Shown here: one piece after another, positions 11,496 to 25,800 of the stretch
Layout of the letters: each line of letters starts with the position of its first letter
Numbering within the stretch: position 1 is the first letter of the stretch
Assembly (NCBI GenBank): GCA_025786725.1
Contig: JAHLTZ010000039.1
Span: 1 to 64,000, forward strand
DNA length: 64,000 bases
Source: Syncephalis fuscata
Taxonomy: Eukaryota; Zoopagomycota; Zoopagomycetes; Zoopagales; Piptocephalidaceae
Direction of reading: 5' to 3'
Notes under the pieces: generated by a model
Told to the model about the DNA's origin: nothing
The model's input: the letters and a program-made list of their open reading frames with translations, nothing else
Database searches by the model: none
Made by a program: the position numbers and the translations under genes

Positions 11496-12125
11496 TATTG
11501 GCAGCTTCTTTGACACGGTAAGTGCATTCCTGGCTTGTTTTTGTGTTGTTTTGAATATATACTGTGAAGTCTAGTTGTATGCTTTGCTTTGCAATCTCAA
11601 TAATAGCAACATGCTCTGTTACTGCCGAGACAATATAGGCTACGGTCAGAGCAATATACAGTGGCAATCTATATTAAAGGCAAAGTATACAACGGATTTA
11701 GCAGCATATAGTTGCCAAAGTAGTCGCGTACTGCCGTTAGAATGATAGCCGTATTGTGTATGTGCGTAGTTACTTCTCCGTTGATTGTCTTTCTCTTCAA
11801 TCGCCTGAACAATCTCACTCATCAGTATTTCTTTCTAAGCACCAGTATTTGTACGATACTATGCTGGAGTTTCATTTTGCACTGTTTTCTGGCCCAATAC
11901 TGTGACTGGCACCAGTGTTTGTTATGGATTATTGTAGAGCATTTGTTTGCAATATATCCTAATAATCTCACTCAAAATACGTCATTTTTAATTTATAAAT
12001 CAAATATTGCTATATTTATTCAATTAAGCATGCTATCAACAAACATATATAAAATCATACAAATTATTGCGTATTTTAGTGTATATTCCAAAATGTCTTT
12101 TGTATACTTATCATTGAATCAATAA
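11446..12125 (+). pseudogene. Candidate small secreted protein locus, copy B (possibly decayed)
   Basis: ATG at 11446 opens the same leader as copy A, extended to IGIGSFFDT, and meets a good donor (GTAAGTGC) at 11518. Read unspliced it stops at 11574. Possible acceptors near 11684-11690 would give a short Cys-containing exon, and the DWHQCL motif shared with copy A appears at 11899-11916 in another open stretch (11742-12125). I cannot build one intact model, so it may be a decayed copy. A hydrophobic minus-strand ORF (11422-11667) overlaps it and is probably a shadow. Confidence 0.3.
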
Positions 12126-12472
12126 TCATTTATTAAATTGCTTGGTAATAACGCTGATAACTAGCACCACTTTGTTGTTTTGCACGATTAAAACTATCAA
12201 ATAGTAAACTTTATTTTCTGCTTCAAACTATCTGCATTTTGCTCAACTACTACTCTTGTAACTGTTATGTTGTATAGATTTAAAGATATTGTATTGCTGC
12301 TTGTGTTCATGATACTATGCTATGATTCAAATTATAAATATTTTTAAAAGGAATGCCTGCATTTATCATCAATAGTGTTTGTTATATATATTTTATTATT
12401 AAAGTTAATCTTTAAATCGCTTCATATATTTTTATGTTTATCCTGCTCCTTGCTTATACTATGCCGATTTGC
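12126..12472. other. AT-rich spacer downstream of SEC7
   Basis: This is AT-rich DNA between the copy B locus and the 3' end of SEC7. No coding potential or RNA gene was recognised. Confidence 0.5.
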
Positions 12473-15400
12473 TTATGAAATAATGTCGTAGACTTGGCCG
12501 ACGCGTTGAAGGAACCGATGCATCGTACGACGCACTTCTTTGGCCGGTGCCTGTTCAAGTAGTTGGATTACTTGCTCATAAAGTGTTGGCAAGTTACGGC
12601 GGAACTAAACAATACAAATCATTAATGAACACAATATATGTATACAAGTTAGTAAAGTTCAAATAGATATATGGTACAATCAAATACAGCTCACTACGTT
12701 TCTCCTATCTTCTCTATACTAATAGCTGGTTTGATACTTGCCTTATCGTCGGACAATTCGCTAAATGCCGTTAAAATACCTACAACGACCCGGGAAAACG
12801 CATCGGTGCGAGGACCAGCCTCAACACCAACCGTTAATAGGCTGTATCGATGCAGCGTATCCATACTAAGTCTAATCGGTATTAATGATTCAAAATGATT
12901 TGACAATACATTATATTGTAAGTATATATATATATATATGCGTGTGTGCGTGCTACATCACCACCCCTACTAATACTTACGGGAAAAGTCGTCGTTCTGT
13001 TTCGGTCTCTTGCAATACTAAACGCTCACTTGTATCCTTGTACATGACGAGTAACATGTGAATACATCCAGTTAAACAACCAATCTCTTGTTCAAGCAAT
13101 TGAGGCATCAATGCAACAAATCCTAATAACCATAATAAAATGATTAGATCCGCTATAGATTATAAGTATGTATCATTTCGCTTACCAGGGTGACTTTCCA
13201 TAAATTGAATGGATTTGTTAAACTTTTGTGCTTGTCGGTAACAACGAGCGACTGCATCTACCAAACTGAATAGGTGGTCAACTTGCACGGCTGCATAGGC
13301 CGGACCGTTAAACATATCACGCACTGTTTGAAGTATCGTCAACTGCAGTGTACAGTACATACTACACCGTTGCACATCCGTCAATTCAGAGGCAGGTGGC
13401 GGTGCTGGCGGTGCTGTATTCGAATTGTTCTCTGATCGTTTGTTATTATTCTGATTACTAGAAAGTACAGCATAGGGACTTGTCGTCTTTAATAGCCTAA
13501 CAAATGTCATGCATACTTGACTCCACGTCTCCTCTTCTAAATGATTAACATTGCGTTCAATTAGTTCAAGTAAACAGCTACAACCAGCCTTGGCAATTGT
13601 TTCATCATCTAATAAATAGTCATAATTAGTATATATATATATATATACCATTACTGATCCTTAATTATTCTACCTTGAGATACACAGGCACATAACAAGT
13701 CAAATAGGCGGTCAAGTAGGGGACGTAGTATTTCAAAGTAAAAAGTAAATAGATTAATAACATTTCTTAATGCCTTAATCAGTGTTGTAGAGAACCAGAC
13801 GGTCATGTCTTCAGCACTGGCAAATCTCGATCGACGATTGGGTGATTTAATATCGTTAAAGATAGGAAATACAATGCCGTCAAAGATGGATGTCCATAAT
13901 GTTTGACTAAAACCGGCACCGTGTTTACGAAGAGCATCAAATAAAATATCCAATGCACTATTATAGATTCAATTTAATTCAGTATTATGTCATTATACTA
14001 ATAGTGCAAGTCTTACCGTGTTCTTACTTCCAAGTCACTACAATCCATAACTACTTCAAATAGACCAAATAGAATAGGAATCCATATACGTTGTTGTCGG
14101 TCATCGGTATGAATCTGTGATCGTGAAAAGTTGCCCGAAGCAATAAGCGAGTCGAAACTAGGTGTTTGTTGATCTGTAATACGATCCATGATTTGTCGGA
14201 ACATTTCAATTGATTGTAGACTGGATTAAGATATTGATTAGTCTTATCAAATTATTTACACTGAATTATTTACCTAATCTTTTGATAACGACCATTACGA
14301 CAGAATTCAATAAAACAGGAAACAAGATCAGATAAACTACCATTCTCAACAACAGCCGCATAATGCTTTGTAAATATAATCTTGACATTATTAAATGCCA
14401 TGGTTACAATTGATTCTAATTCATATTATTATTATTATTATTATTTAGTATACTATTTCTAACAAGTAATTACCATCCATATCTTTGGCTGCTTCCACAA
14501 ATGCATTTAATATTGTTTTCCAACCCGATCGAATATTATTAGATCGCGCTGCAATCATCTGATTAAGACAACGAATAACCTATAATATATATATATTAAT
14601 ACATATTCTATTCTATCCTTATAATAACCACTTACCATATCACGAATGGACGGATCTGTACTATGTGATATAATATGTACAAATGGTTTAAGAAATTCTC
14701 GTTGGAATTTGAAATTCGATAATTCTTCCTTTTCCAAAAACTTCATCGACAATTGACGCAAAGAATCAATGGCAAAAATACACGCATTCTGTTGACTATG
14801 ACTTCCCACCTAAACAAATAGACCATATAATTATTATTGTTATTGTTATTATAAATTTAGTCTATTAATGACGATACTTACTTGTATAAAGTGTTCACCA
14901 ATAATTGACCAAGTATTTGACCACTCCAAACGAATACGATTCATATTATAGTATGAAATTTCTACTAATTTCTGTAAACTAAATATTCTTGGATGATCAG
15001 TATGTGACGATGACTGAATCTCTTCCCAAGATATTTGACTAAGCGCTGCTACAAAGTGTTTAATTGCCGTCTATTCAGTCATATGGTTATCATTAATATA
15101 ATACTATTTATAATTAACTTACGCCTGATAATTGAGCACTTGTAGTAAATATCCGATCTACCATAATGACTACCTCTTGTGATGATGCCTCTAATGCTGT
15201 CTCTTCATCATACATAGGCTATAAACAATAGGGTAGATTAATACGTATTCAACTATTAACGGAAATACGACTACTCTTACCGCGGATTGATTAGATCGAG
15301 ATGGACGTCGATTCATTGGTGTAGATATAGTTGCATCACCTTTTGCCCTATGAGATAGCTCGGGCACTTTATCTTCATCAACACCACCGGTAGTAATAAG

Positions 15401-18400
15401 CTGTACCCGTTCCAGTCGACTAACACAATACAGTACATCTTTCCACGATTCATTTAGTGAATTGCCTTCAGCCAGGGCAATTTCAAGTAAGCATTTAATG
15501 GCTTTGGCATTTTTAGGCTTCATTTCATTTAGATTACTTAAATGAGTGAATTTAGCCAGGGTTGATATAAAGGCATCTCGTGCCAAATCCATTTCAAATG
15601 CCGCCACAATATGAACTGCTAATTGGAAACCTTCAAGACACATGCGTATAATGGTCACATCATTTGAGTCTTGTAATGGACTGCTAAGTGCGGCAAGGAA
15701 TGCCATCCACGGTATTTCAAACATGGGTTTAACATGATCGGCATGTGAAGCATTAAAGAAAGTAACACTTTCCTGTATAGTGGTCATTTTACGTTGTCGA
15801 TTTCGACGCATACTACGAAATACCGCCTATATCCATGGTATCCATTATATTAATATTTATATAAATTGTTGTATTAAATACATTACCTCGGTCTTTACCG
15901 CCAATTCTTCTGATACCATGGCATATGCTTCTCGTTTCTGTCTCTGACTAAGATGTTCAAAGTCATATCGCTGTTCCACACCACCAGTTGCTTTACGAAC
16001 AGTTGAATCGTTGGCATCGTTCATCTTAATCTCATTATCTCTAATCTCGTCAAAGATCGCTTCCAAATAATCAATAGATATGTCGGCACCATCATTAATG
16101 CCTCGATTATTACGTATAAATTCTTCTTTGGTCATTCGCTTTTTAATTTGTCGATTATGTTGATCGGTGTTAAGCAGTATCACCGAGTAGGCCAGTACAT
16201 AGGCCGCATCTATTAAAATTACAAATATAATATAACAGCCAATCTATTAGTAATCTATTTAATCGTAATTACCACACACACACTCTCTCTCGCTCTCCTC
16301 TTTCTTACCGGCATTGGCAAACTCTCCTAGATTGTACATAACATAACGTTCAGCGAATTTAAGCATAAATCGATCAATTTTCTGTGCTTCTCCAGGAAGA
16401 CGAAATGATTGTAGAAATATTCTTAATGCTGATACAAAGCTTAAATTACGGAAATCCATCATATCAACAAAAGCATGCATAATAGCAATATTCTCAGTTT
16501 CACTATATAGATATAGATATAGATATTAATATTAATATTAATAAAAGACTTTATACTATAACTTACCCTTCACCCAAGTATTCACCAATCATTGTCTTAT
16601 CAAGTCCATCGGTATTTAGTAAAAAGTGAGCAACATCTTGAGGACTATTACTTGGAATAATACCCGAATCAAGTAATGTTCGAATGCCCTAATATATATA
16701 CATATATATATATACATATAGATTACTATGATGATAATGAATAATTAGGCTTCTATAAAACTTACCTTTTTAGGCTTCCATGCAAACAATCGAACACCAT
16801 CTTCAAGTCGTTGCTTTCGCTGTTTCCGATGACTAAAGTGCTCAGGATCATCATTTGTAATGGTCGAAGTAGTATCGGGTCCATTAGATGGCTGTGGAGA
16901 TTCTTCGGCCACCATAATAGAATCAGTATCACCCGGTCCAGTACGTACCGTATCGATTGAATTACGCGATGAGCGATATTCATTGATAGACCGTTGATCA
17001 ATAATACTACTTTGATCGGTCGCGGTATGGTTATTGGCACCAGTACTGCCATTACTCGTTATACGTCCATCGCTACTTTTATCACTCCAATTAACGAGTG
17101 ACCGTAGAATGGATACCAGTGATTCCAGTGCTTTGTATCGAATAGATACTTCGGCAGTGGCAATGTTACCGGCTGATCCCATGGCAGCCGCGGTGGTTGC
17201 TAAATGGCCTTGTACTGATGCTGAAGTAAGTGGCATAGCAGCAGAAATAACTGCCGCAGCCGGTGCATTCTGTAGTGTAATATTACTGCTTTCATGAGCC
17301 AAAGTACGAGAAGTCGTTGTCTTGGACAACACATTAACCAGTCTATTTATACCTGATTAATATAAATATTATAGCTATACACTATTTACATACCGTTCAT
17401 AGATATTACCCAATGCTTCACGGTCACAGTCATAATTAAGATAAAGCTCAACGAGCATTTGTGGTGAATCACAAATACGTGTAAGTACACTAAGCAGAGC
17501 CAGTCGCTGCTGGAATGGTGAATTCTTCATTTCCAAGATAGGTAGAAATATTTCTGTAAAGAATACTTCAATTTCTTTCTATTTAACATAGTATCGTAGT
17601 AATAGTAATTAGTAATATATATATATATATATATATAATGTGTTGTATTACCTTTAAAAACATTCGGAAATTGCATAATACTTGCCAAAATAATTCAAGA
17701 GCACATTCAAATACTGCCGGAATAACCGATACCAAATTACGACTTAATGTTAGACATAGATGCTGTTTAATCGTTGTAATAAATGTAGTTGTCGTGGTGG
17801 TTGTACTAGATGGATTATTGGCATGGGTGGTAACCACGGCTACAGGGGCTAGAAATACTAGTTGATGTGCGGCCAATACATCCAATACTAAGTGTAAGGC
17901 CAGTAATTTAGATCTCATAGATAATGAGCGAAGATCGGTGGCACTATAATGGTTATTAAGGTTAATATTAATTACCACAGTATATAATAACCGGTATAAT
18001 GAACTAATTACCTATCATTAGGTACTGGTTTCATAGACAGTTTACACAAGGCTCGGAATACTAAATAAGCATCTCTAATTTCTACATCAGTCGATGAAAG
18101 TGATGAAGCTACTGAATCAGTAGTCGGTTGAGTACTATGATGCTGATTCTGATTACTAATAATAATTACATTAATGGTAAATATAAATAGAATAGGGCAA
18201 CTTACGATGCTTCATTCTCTACACTTGTGGTATCATTTAACGTAGATTCAGCTATTTTTTGTTCATCTTGTTCTGTTGTTGATGTAGTAGGAGCATGCTC
18301 ATCCCCTTCTTGTCCATTTAACCCTACTGAATTAGTTGTATCTTCAGAGTCATGGCCAGTAATGTGTTTCGGTGCATTGTCCTCTTCATCGGCAGTAATA

Positions 18401-20199
18401 GTAGGTGTGGCCAATTCACCTTCTTCAACTGAACGACGAAGTTTTGGATCAAGTCGAACTCGTGTAAATATAATATTGACCATTTGCGTTAATGTGCCTT
18501 GAGCAATTGTTTGATTGGCCGAATTACTCGATAACAAAAATATGTTATAGGTGGTACGAACAGCCCGTAAAAGTGTCGATTGATGTACAGGACGTTCTGA
18601 TTGAGACACCGCTGCCAATAATGCCTATAACATTAATTAAGTAATTAATTAACTAATTAATATTATAATTAATTAATTATCAACATTTTAATAGCTACCT
18701 TAATAATTTGTAGTGTCACTTTATCATCGGTATTCTCTCCTATAAATGCATCACATACCACCATAACAATATCATCGATAATGGTAGCCTTTAATTTCTC
18801 TTCTTCTATAGGTATCGTTGTAGCTGTATCACTACCCGCTGTAGTCTCTGGTGTTTTAGTTTCTTGGTTAGTATCTGTAGTTGATTCAGTTACCACTGTT
18901 TCTTCTACCGAGACGCCCTCATCCAATGAAGGTGTATTGACGGTCATATCGGTAACACTCGTTGTGGTTACACTATGATTACGACTACGTAATTGTTCTG
19001 TTTGACGTTGTCGTCGACGATCTTGTGCATCAGATCCAATTAATTTGTACGATATTAACTTTTCAATACAATCAATGGAGGCAATTGTCAATGGAATATT
19101 GCCGGTTTGACATGCCAATTGTAATGGTGTAAATACCATATAGATATTATTTCTATGGTCATTCATTATTATTAATATGTAAACATTACTAATTACTTAC
19201 ATCAATTGACGTGTTGAATCTTCCATAGCCAATAAATCTATTATTACCATTACCATTATTATTAATTAACTATTAAACACTATAAACAATAACCAACTAC
19301 TTACCAATAGCTTTCTGTGTTGCATCAACCAATTCTTTACTTCTTTTCGCTTCACGACTAGCGGCAATGATCTTTAATGCTTTATCAAGAAACATTGTAC
19401 TAGTAGCCACTGTAGGTGATAGTGGTACAGGTACCGATGATGTCGATGATGTAGTCACTGTCTCTTCTTTAAAGCTAGTCACTGTTTCAGTAGCATCATT
19501 AAGGGTGTTTATCGTGGCCGATGTTGACTGTCCTTCTATTTCTTGTAATACGGTAGACTCTATAGCTATAGATAATGATGATGCTCCATTCCTTTCATCT
19601 TGATCCAATACTTCTGGTTCAATAGACTTTAAAGTAGTTATTGATTCAGCTGCCTCATCAATAGTATCTACTTCAATGGTTTGCGTAATACTATCAACAA
19701 TCTCATCTGGATCAGATGTATTATTTGGCATATCCACATAATCAGTCTCTTCCAGTATCAACGATGCTTTAGATAACTCTTCATTATCAAGTACCACATC
19801 AGTCAAGTCTTCATAGATACTTTCCGCATCTGATAGTGTATTGGATATCATGTTCTGTTCATGAAATGATCCAATCGTGGTGGCTATAGATGGTTCATCC
19901 ACTGTTAACGCTACAGTGGCTTCTGATTCAATTTCCTCTACTACCACCATGGTTGTTGTGGTAGTAGTAGCAGTGGTAGTAGTAGTAGTCGTGCTTGAAG
20001 TACTATGGTGTTCAGTATTGGCTACATTCTTTTCATCATCGCTACTATGGCCATCTTCGTTTAAGATAGCGTTAGTAGTAGCTGGTGGGTCGCTACATTC
20101 AACGACCTCCATCGTAGGGGTGGTCGGTCGCGATGAAGCATCAACGTCGGATGTCGCTACCTCATCCACCGGTGGCCTATCACTTTGAGGCTGTGACAT
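12473..20199 (-). CDS. SEC7: Sec7-domain Arf guanine-nucleotide exchange factor (BIG/Sec7 type)
   Basis: A large gene of roughly 23 exons encodes the trans-Golgi Arf-GEF that swaps GDP for GTP on Arf1 and drives coat assembly. The N-terminus is long, acidic and Ser/Thr-rich (first exon 20199 to about 19305). The DCB domain follows ([19 protein letters not shown] in the exon around 19100), then the HUS box (LYLNYDCD near 17430). The Sec7 domain spans about 16.7-15.9 kb, with the catalytic glutamate in [14 protein letters not shown] and then [18 protein letters not shown] domains extend to the C-terminus, whose last exon (12604-12473, 44 codons with stop) closes in frame. The last intron uses a GC-AG donor (AAG|GCAAGT at 12741-12740). 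No frame break was noticed. Domain order and size match BIG1/BIG2/Sec7p, not the shorter cytohesins. Confidence 0.95.
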
Positions 20200-20587
20200 A
20201 CTAATAGAACAGCAACAACCGCGTTATTTTTACAATACCGTCAATTAACTAGTAATTGAGTCTTTTCCGTATACGTCGTCTATTGGAATAGAGCGGCGGT
20301 GATATGGTTAGTAGTAGTAGTAGTAGGAGGAGGAGTGGAATGGTGGAACAGTAAAAGGAAGCCAATAATGTGTGAATAGGAGCGGTGTATCAATAAAGAA
20401 TACGATGATGATGATGATGATGTTGTTGGTACAATAGTTAATTAACCAATCAATAAACATTTTACTTAATTAATTAATTAACCATTGTTATTGTTATTAT
20501 TAAACATATTATGGTGGTTATGGTTATGGTCTTCTTTTTCCCTGTACAAAGACGTTATTGTTTACTTGATATTACTTCTTTATCGTC
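20200..20587. promoter_or_regulatory. Divergent promoter between SEC7 and GPHR
   Basis: The 388 bp between the SEC7 start (minus strand) and the GPHR start (plus strand) contain GTAGTA/GATGAT microsatellites near 20310-20330 and 20404-20423 and TTAATTAATTAA near 20465-20480. Both are Golgi proteins, so shared control is possible, but no factor-binding site can be named. Confidence 0.5.
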
Positions 20588-22709
20588 ATGACTCTATTGG
20601 ACCGGACACTTGTAGATTTTATGGTAACATTGGGCGCGCAAGCCTTATACTTTGCATTTGGTTGGGTATTTCTCGTGAACAAGTTATTCCACGATTATGC
20701 CGTGGCTTCTAGAAAACATACATTAGGCGTGCAAGCCGTCTTTTCATTGACATTCAGTTCAAGTTGTGGTCTATTTCAACTTATTATATTCGAGATTACT
20801 GGCTCATTAACTAAAGAGTATGTATTTAATACAGTTAGCAGTATCTATTAATTAAATAGCTTTTATAAATATCAGTTCTCGTTGGCTATTATGGAAGATT
20901 AATTTGGCCATTTTACTGGCTCTTGTTATTGGTGCCATTCCATTCTATCAAATATATATTATATTAGGCAATACTGGTGAAGGTATGTATATATATATAT
21001 ATATTTGATGATTGATATGTATACTTTTAAGAACCATAATACTAATAATAATAATACTAATAATACTAATAATAATAATAGGATTTATGAAGCGACATCA
21101 TCTTGTCTTTACCAGTGTTATATGGTGTATATTATTTACTTTATTCTGGCAATTAGGCGATTATTTTCCAATTGAAAAAGCACTCGATGGTGATCAAAGT
21201 AAGTTATAAAAACAAAAGTGCCTAATAAATACTAATTATATTAATTATATAGGCTGGTTATCAATGACCCCATTGATGAGTCGTATCGGTGTATTAGGTG
21301 TTACTATTATGGCAATTCTTTCAGGATTTGGTGCTGTAAATAGTCCTTACACAACATTATTTGTATTTCTACGGTATGCATTAATAGGGTATTTATTAGT
21401 GGTGATGTATTCAATTTTGATTAGTAAGATAGATATGGCCGATGTACAAGCAACAGAACGTAAACTCGGTCAACTTGTGGATACATTAATTGGTAAACGT
21501 AAACGGATTGTTACGGCTCAACTACGACAAAAAGGCACAGAAACGGTAAGTGGATAAACATCGTTCTATACACTAATATAATATATATAATATATAATAT
21601 GTATGTAAATAATTGATCCTTATAGGCTACTGGTGCCACTGGACTTATGCGTCGTATGTTTAATGTAGCAAGTCAATTTGGCAGTGGAGAAAGTAATTGT
21701 ATAGTTTATATTGCCCATAGTAGTTATACTTATAAATAATTACGTTGTATTAGATGTAGGCGCATTAAAGGAAGAAATAAAACACACAGAAGTATTTTCA
21801 CAAAACTTATTCTTGGAATTGGAAGAACTATATACTGAAATGGTAATAGTAATGAATAGTGTATACTGATTATAATTATAACATAACATGATATAATATG
21901 AATAGGACCGTATTGCCTATGCTCATACATGGAAGGGACAATATTATAATGTACTAGGCTATATATTCAGTGGTTATTGTATCTATAAAGTATTTATGGC
22001 AAGTATTTCCATCATATATGTATTATTTACTTATTTAATGTTATATTATATATAGGCTACTATCAATATTGTATTTAATCGTATTGGTAAAACAGATCCC
22101 ATTACTTATAGTCTTGCTCTACTCGGTCCTTATATCGATGTAGAGATTGATGTACAAGCATGGTCACAGCAATTAAGCTTTGTATTTGTAGGCATTATGA
22201 TTTTATGTTCAATTCGAGGTCTACTTATCCAGTTAACCAAGGTAATTGCCGTATAGTATATTGACAACAATAGCAATACTAACTGTATTTAACATTTAGT
22301 TCTTTCGAGCTTCAGTTAGTAATGTATCACCAGAAAGTATGGTTTTATTTCTAGCTCAGCTTATGGGCATGTACTTTCTCAGTTCCGTATTACTTATGCG
22401 AATGAGTCTACCTGATGAATATCGGTAAGTGGATCATCTAGTTGATGTTACCACCATTCTAATAATAATCATGCTGGCTATAGAGAGATTATATCAGGTG
22501 TGTTATCTACAATTGAATTCAACTTTTATCATCGCTGGTTTGATGTTATCTTTCTGGTCAGCGCTATTTTCAGTGGCATTGCTTTGTTCTTTATGCATCA
22601 ACATTTTACAAATGCTCAATCTGGTGCTGCCATCAACACATTTAATGACTATAGTGAGCATACACTGCAAGGGGCGTATCATGAGACTATTGACAAGAAA
22701 CGTTATTAA
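20588..22709 (+). CDS. GPHR: Golgi pH regulator (GPHR) family membrane protein
   Basis: A multi-exon gene encodes a polytopic membrane protein of the GPHR/GTG family, Golgi anion channels needed for lumen acidification. The first exon (20588 to about 20817) gives hydrophobic segments. Later exons carry family-typical stretches: SGFGAVNSPYTTLFVFLRY (exon near 21264), ELEELYTEMDRIAYAHTWKG spanning two exons near 21830-21930, YIFSGYCIYKVF, and the loop GKTDPITYS (about 22087). The C-terminal exon from about 22486 to the stop at 22709 gives a final helix pair and a polar tail. About eight short introns interrupt it, and all junctions checked preserve frame. Its 3' end faces SET1, with 114 bp between the two stop codons. 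Confidence 0.93.
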
Positions 22710-22823
22710 ACAATGCTTATTATTCAATGTGGCACGCACCTACAATACATGCATGCTATCATATAATACAAATAAAAGTATAGTAATAGTAATAGTGGTA
22801 ATGAAAAGGAGTGCAAAGTGCCA

Positions 22824-25800
22824 TTAATTAAGCGTACCACGGCATTGTGGCGATCCACATAGACATGGAATCTTATCAATTTCAATAGGAAACTTGTAAT
22901 CATACGTAATTTCCTCTCCTTCTTCAATATCCTGTTTGGCATAAATAACAATCTTCTTTTCACCGTCCACCGTAATGATACGAGCAATACAGTTGGGCTA
23001 CCATCATTACAATTAGTTATTGGTAAATACATTATATAATTACTTACTGAACAGCAATGATTAATGAATCGAGCTACATTTCCCTTCTTTGTAGCATCAA
23101 TGACCGTATCATCATCAATACGGAATAGATAACTACTGCCAATACCGCTCTTTTCATACATCTTCTCTCGATGATCTGCTACCTTTTGTCGTATAACTTC
23201 TCCAATATATTCAATTACCATTTCCTTTGCCTCAATACGCTCCATGGCAAATAGACCCCAGGCATGAATAGAGGAACGAGCAAAACGAAGCTGCTTTTTA
23301 CGTACACGTAATTGATTGAATTTAAAGATATCTGAATCACCTGTTGGTTGTACCATAGATTGGGCTGCTGTCGTGGTTGCAGTTATGGCTTCTGGTGTAG
23401 CTGCTGCAGTCTTTGTGGCCGATGTCGTCGTTGATACAGAAGTGATTGACGACATTTGGGCTGATTGTGCACCTCGACGGTGTGCATCAATACCGACCAT
23501 CCACTGACGATGATTGGCCCGGTTTAGACGTGAAGTAAGTCGAGCCATGGCGCCCGTAAGAGCTATACGGCGTAGATCTGGCAATTGTTGATGACGTGTT
23601 GTTTTTGCTTTACGGGCTGCTATTAGATCTAGTATACGTGTACGCGCACATGTATCGTCAATAGCTGTTGTGGCTGCTATCGATGCTGGTTCAAGTAGCT
23701 TCTCATTTAACTTATCGCGATCATCAAAAAATTCTATTACCGCTGCTTCACCCCGTTCAGCCACTAAGCGATCAGCTGCTGTGGCAAATCGTTTATCTTC
23801 AACGCGTATATCTTCTGTTGATGTGGCGACAATAGAATTGGTCGACCGTTTGCGATTTGTCTTCGCCACTGCCCGTGCTGTAGCTGGCATAGCTTTGGCT
23901 TTTGTTTCCAATTCAGCGCCAGCCTTTGACTTGGCTGAAGATGGCAATTGATCTTCAACATCAATATCCATTTCATCTTGCGATAATTCAGCCTGAGCCA
24001 GTTTATCGGAATCTTTCATATCATTTTCATCGTCATTATCACTGCTATGATCGTTGAGTTTACCATCTTCATCTTCTGATTCACTACTGCTTGTAAATAC
24101 TACATAATGTCGCCGTTCTGCATCAATCGACGATGCACGTTCACCGTCACGTACTAGTGAAGCACGTCGATGTTTAGCAATGGATGGTGAATGGCGACGT
24201 TGTTTAGTCGGCCGTCCCTCCATAAACGAATCCCATTCCTCATCTTGATCTGATTCAAATTCAGAGTCGTAATTACGTAGACCATGTCGATCGGTATCCA
24301 CAGCACTTTCTCGTCGGGATCGACTTCGCTTACTACTACGATCAGGGTGACGATGATGCTGTCCATCAGGTGAAGAGGGTGTTGAAGAGAATGACGGTGA
24401 AGCGGTCGATATTCATAACTTGAACTGTCTCTGTAATGTCGCCAATTACGTTCTCGTGATGCATATTTCGTTTGACTATCTGATCGTTTCTTAAAACGCG
24501 GTAATGAACTTAGAATCGATGATATTGATGGATTATCGTCTGCTACTGTATCCAGAGATGTTTCATTAGCATGTGTGTGTGTATCAGTCAATATGTCTTT
24601 GTCCGATAATTCTCGAACAGATACACGTGTAGTATGTGCACTACGAACTGTAGATTCATAAAAGTCAAATATACGACCTGATATAATTTTGTTGGTAACA
24701 TCTGATAGAAAAGCGTTTAATAATGCCTCTTTAACTCGATACGATGCCTCAACGACTCGTCGTCGATCTATTGCCTCTTGAGAATAGGTGCTGTTTTTAG
24801 ATGACAATTCACCTGATCGACTCTTTGCAGTTGATCCAAATACAGTCAGCATAACATAGCAGGGCTCACTTCTAAATTCTAAAGCAAGCTTACGCCCAAA
24901 TAAATGTTTGCCATCCATTACTAAATGGCATCGACGTGCATCACTTTTAGAATAGAAATGGACATGCCAATCGCCATCATCTAAAGCAATCTAGTATGAA
25001 ATATTAGTCTGTTATATCTAGTATTCATTATTCATATATATATATAATACTTACGCCAGTAGGTCCAAATCGTTCAAATTCTTGCAATAATTCAGTAGAA
25101 GTCGTCCTATTAGGAACAGACCGTTGATCAAAAAATAAACAAGCACCGGATTTCTGTTAAGGTTTAGTGAGTAGCTTATTAATTATAATATGGCTATTTA
25201 CCCTTTGTACACCCATTTTGTATTTCTCTTTAATTGGCTCAATCTTATTTGTTGCTTTTACAGTTAATTCTACAGGTTTAATAGCGGTATTTTGAATAGT
25301 AGTCGTTTTAGTAGCTGCAGTAGTAGTAACAGCAGCTGCAGTAGTAGTAGTAGTACTGGTAGTTGGTACTTCTATTATATCCTCTACTGCACCTTCTTCT
25401 GGTTCACTAGGTGGATCAGGTGTTTTTTCTCGCTGTTGTTGCTGTACTGTTACCAATGATATGGATTGTGAACGTGAACGTGATCGACGTCGATGATTTG
25501 AATGTAGTTGTCTACCACGATCATTATCTCTTAATGGCAGTGCTGATTCATGATATGTACTAGCATGTCTACGGTCATTATGGGCCATTTGCTGCTTATT
25601 AAATCTATCATTTGATAGCGATTTCTTATTATCATTGTAGTGACTATGTGGCAATGGCTGATTCGGTAAAGGCGATGGCCAGCCTGGTTGATTTATAGGC
25701 ATTTGATTTGAATAGTTTGCATAATAGGCATCTGGCATATTTGGCATGGCATAAGACGGCGATAATGAAGAATGAGACACTGGCTGTGAAGGTGGATGAT

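Noticed and set aside
24154-24425. Intron explaining the SET1 frame change
   Set aside because: Donor and acceptor pairs in the overlap either keep the wrong frame or remove the RS-rich segment that reads as genuine coding sequence using weak acceptors. One missing base fits better.
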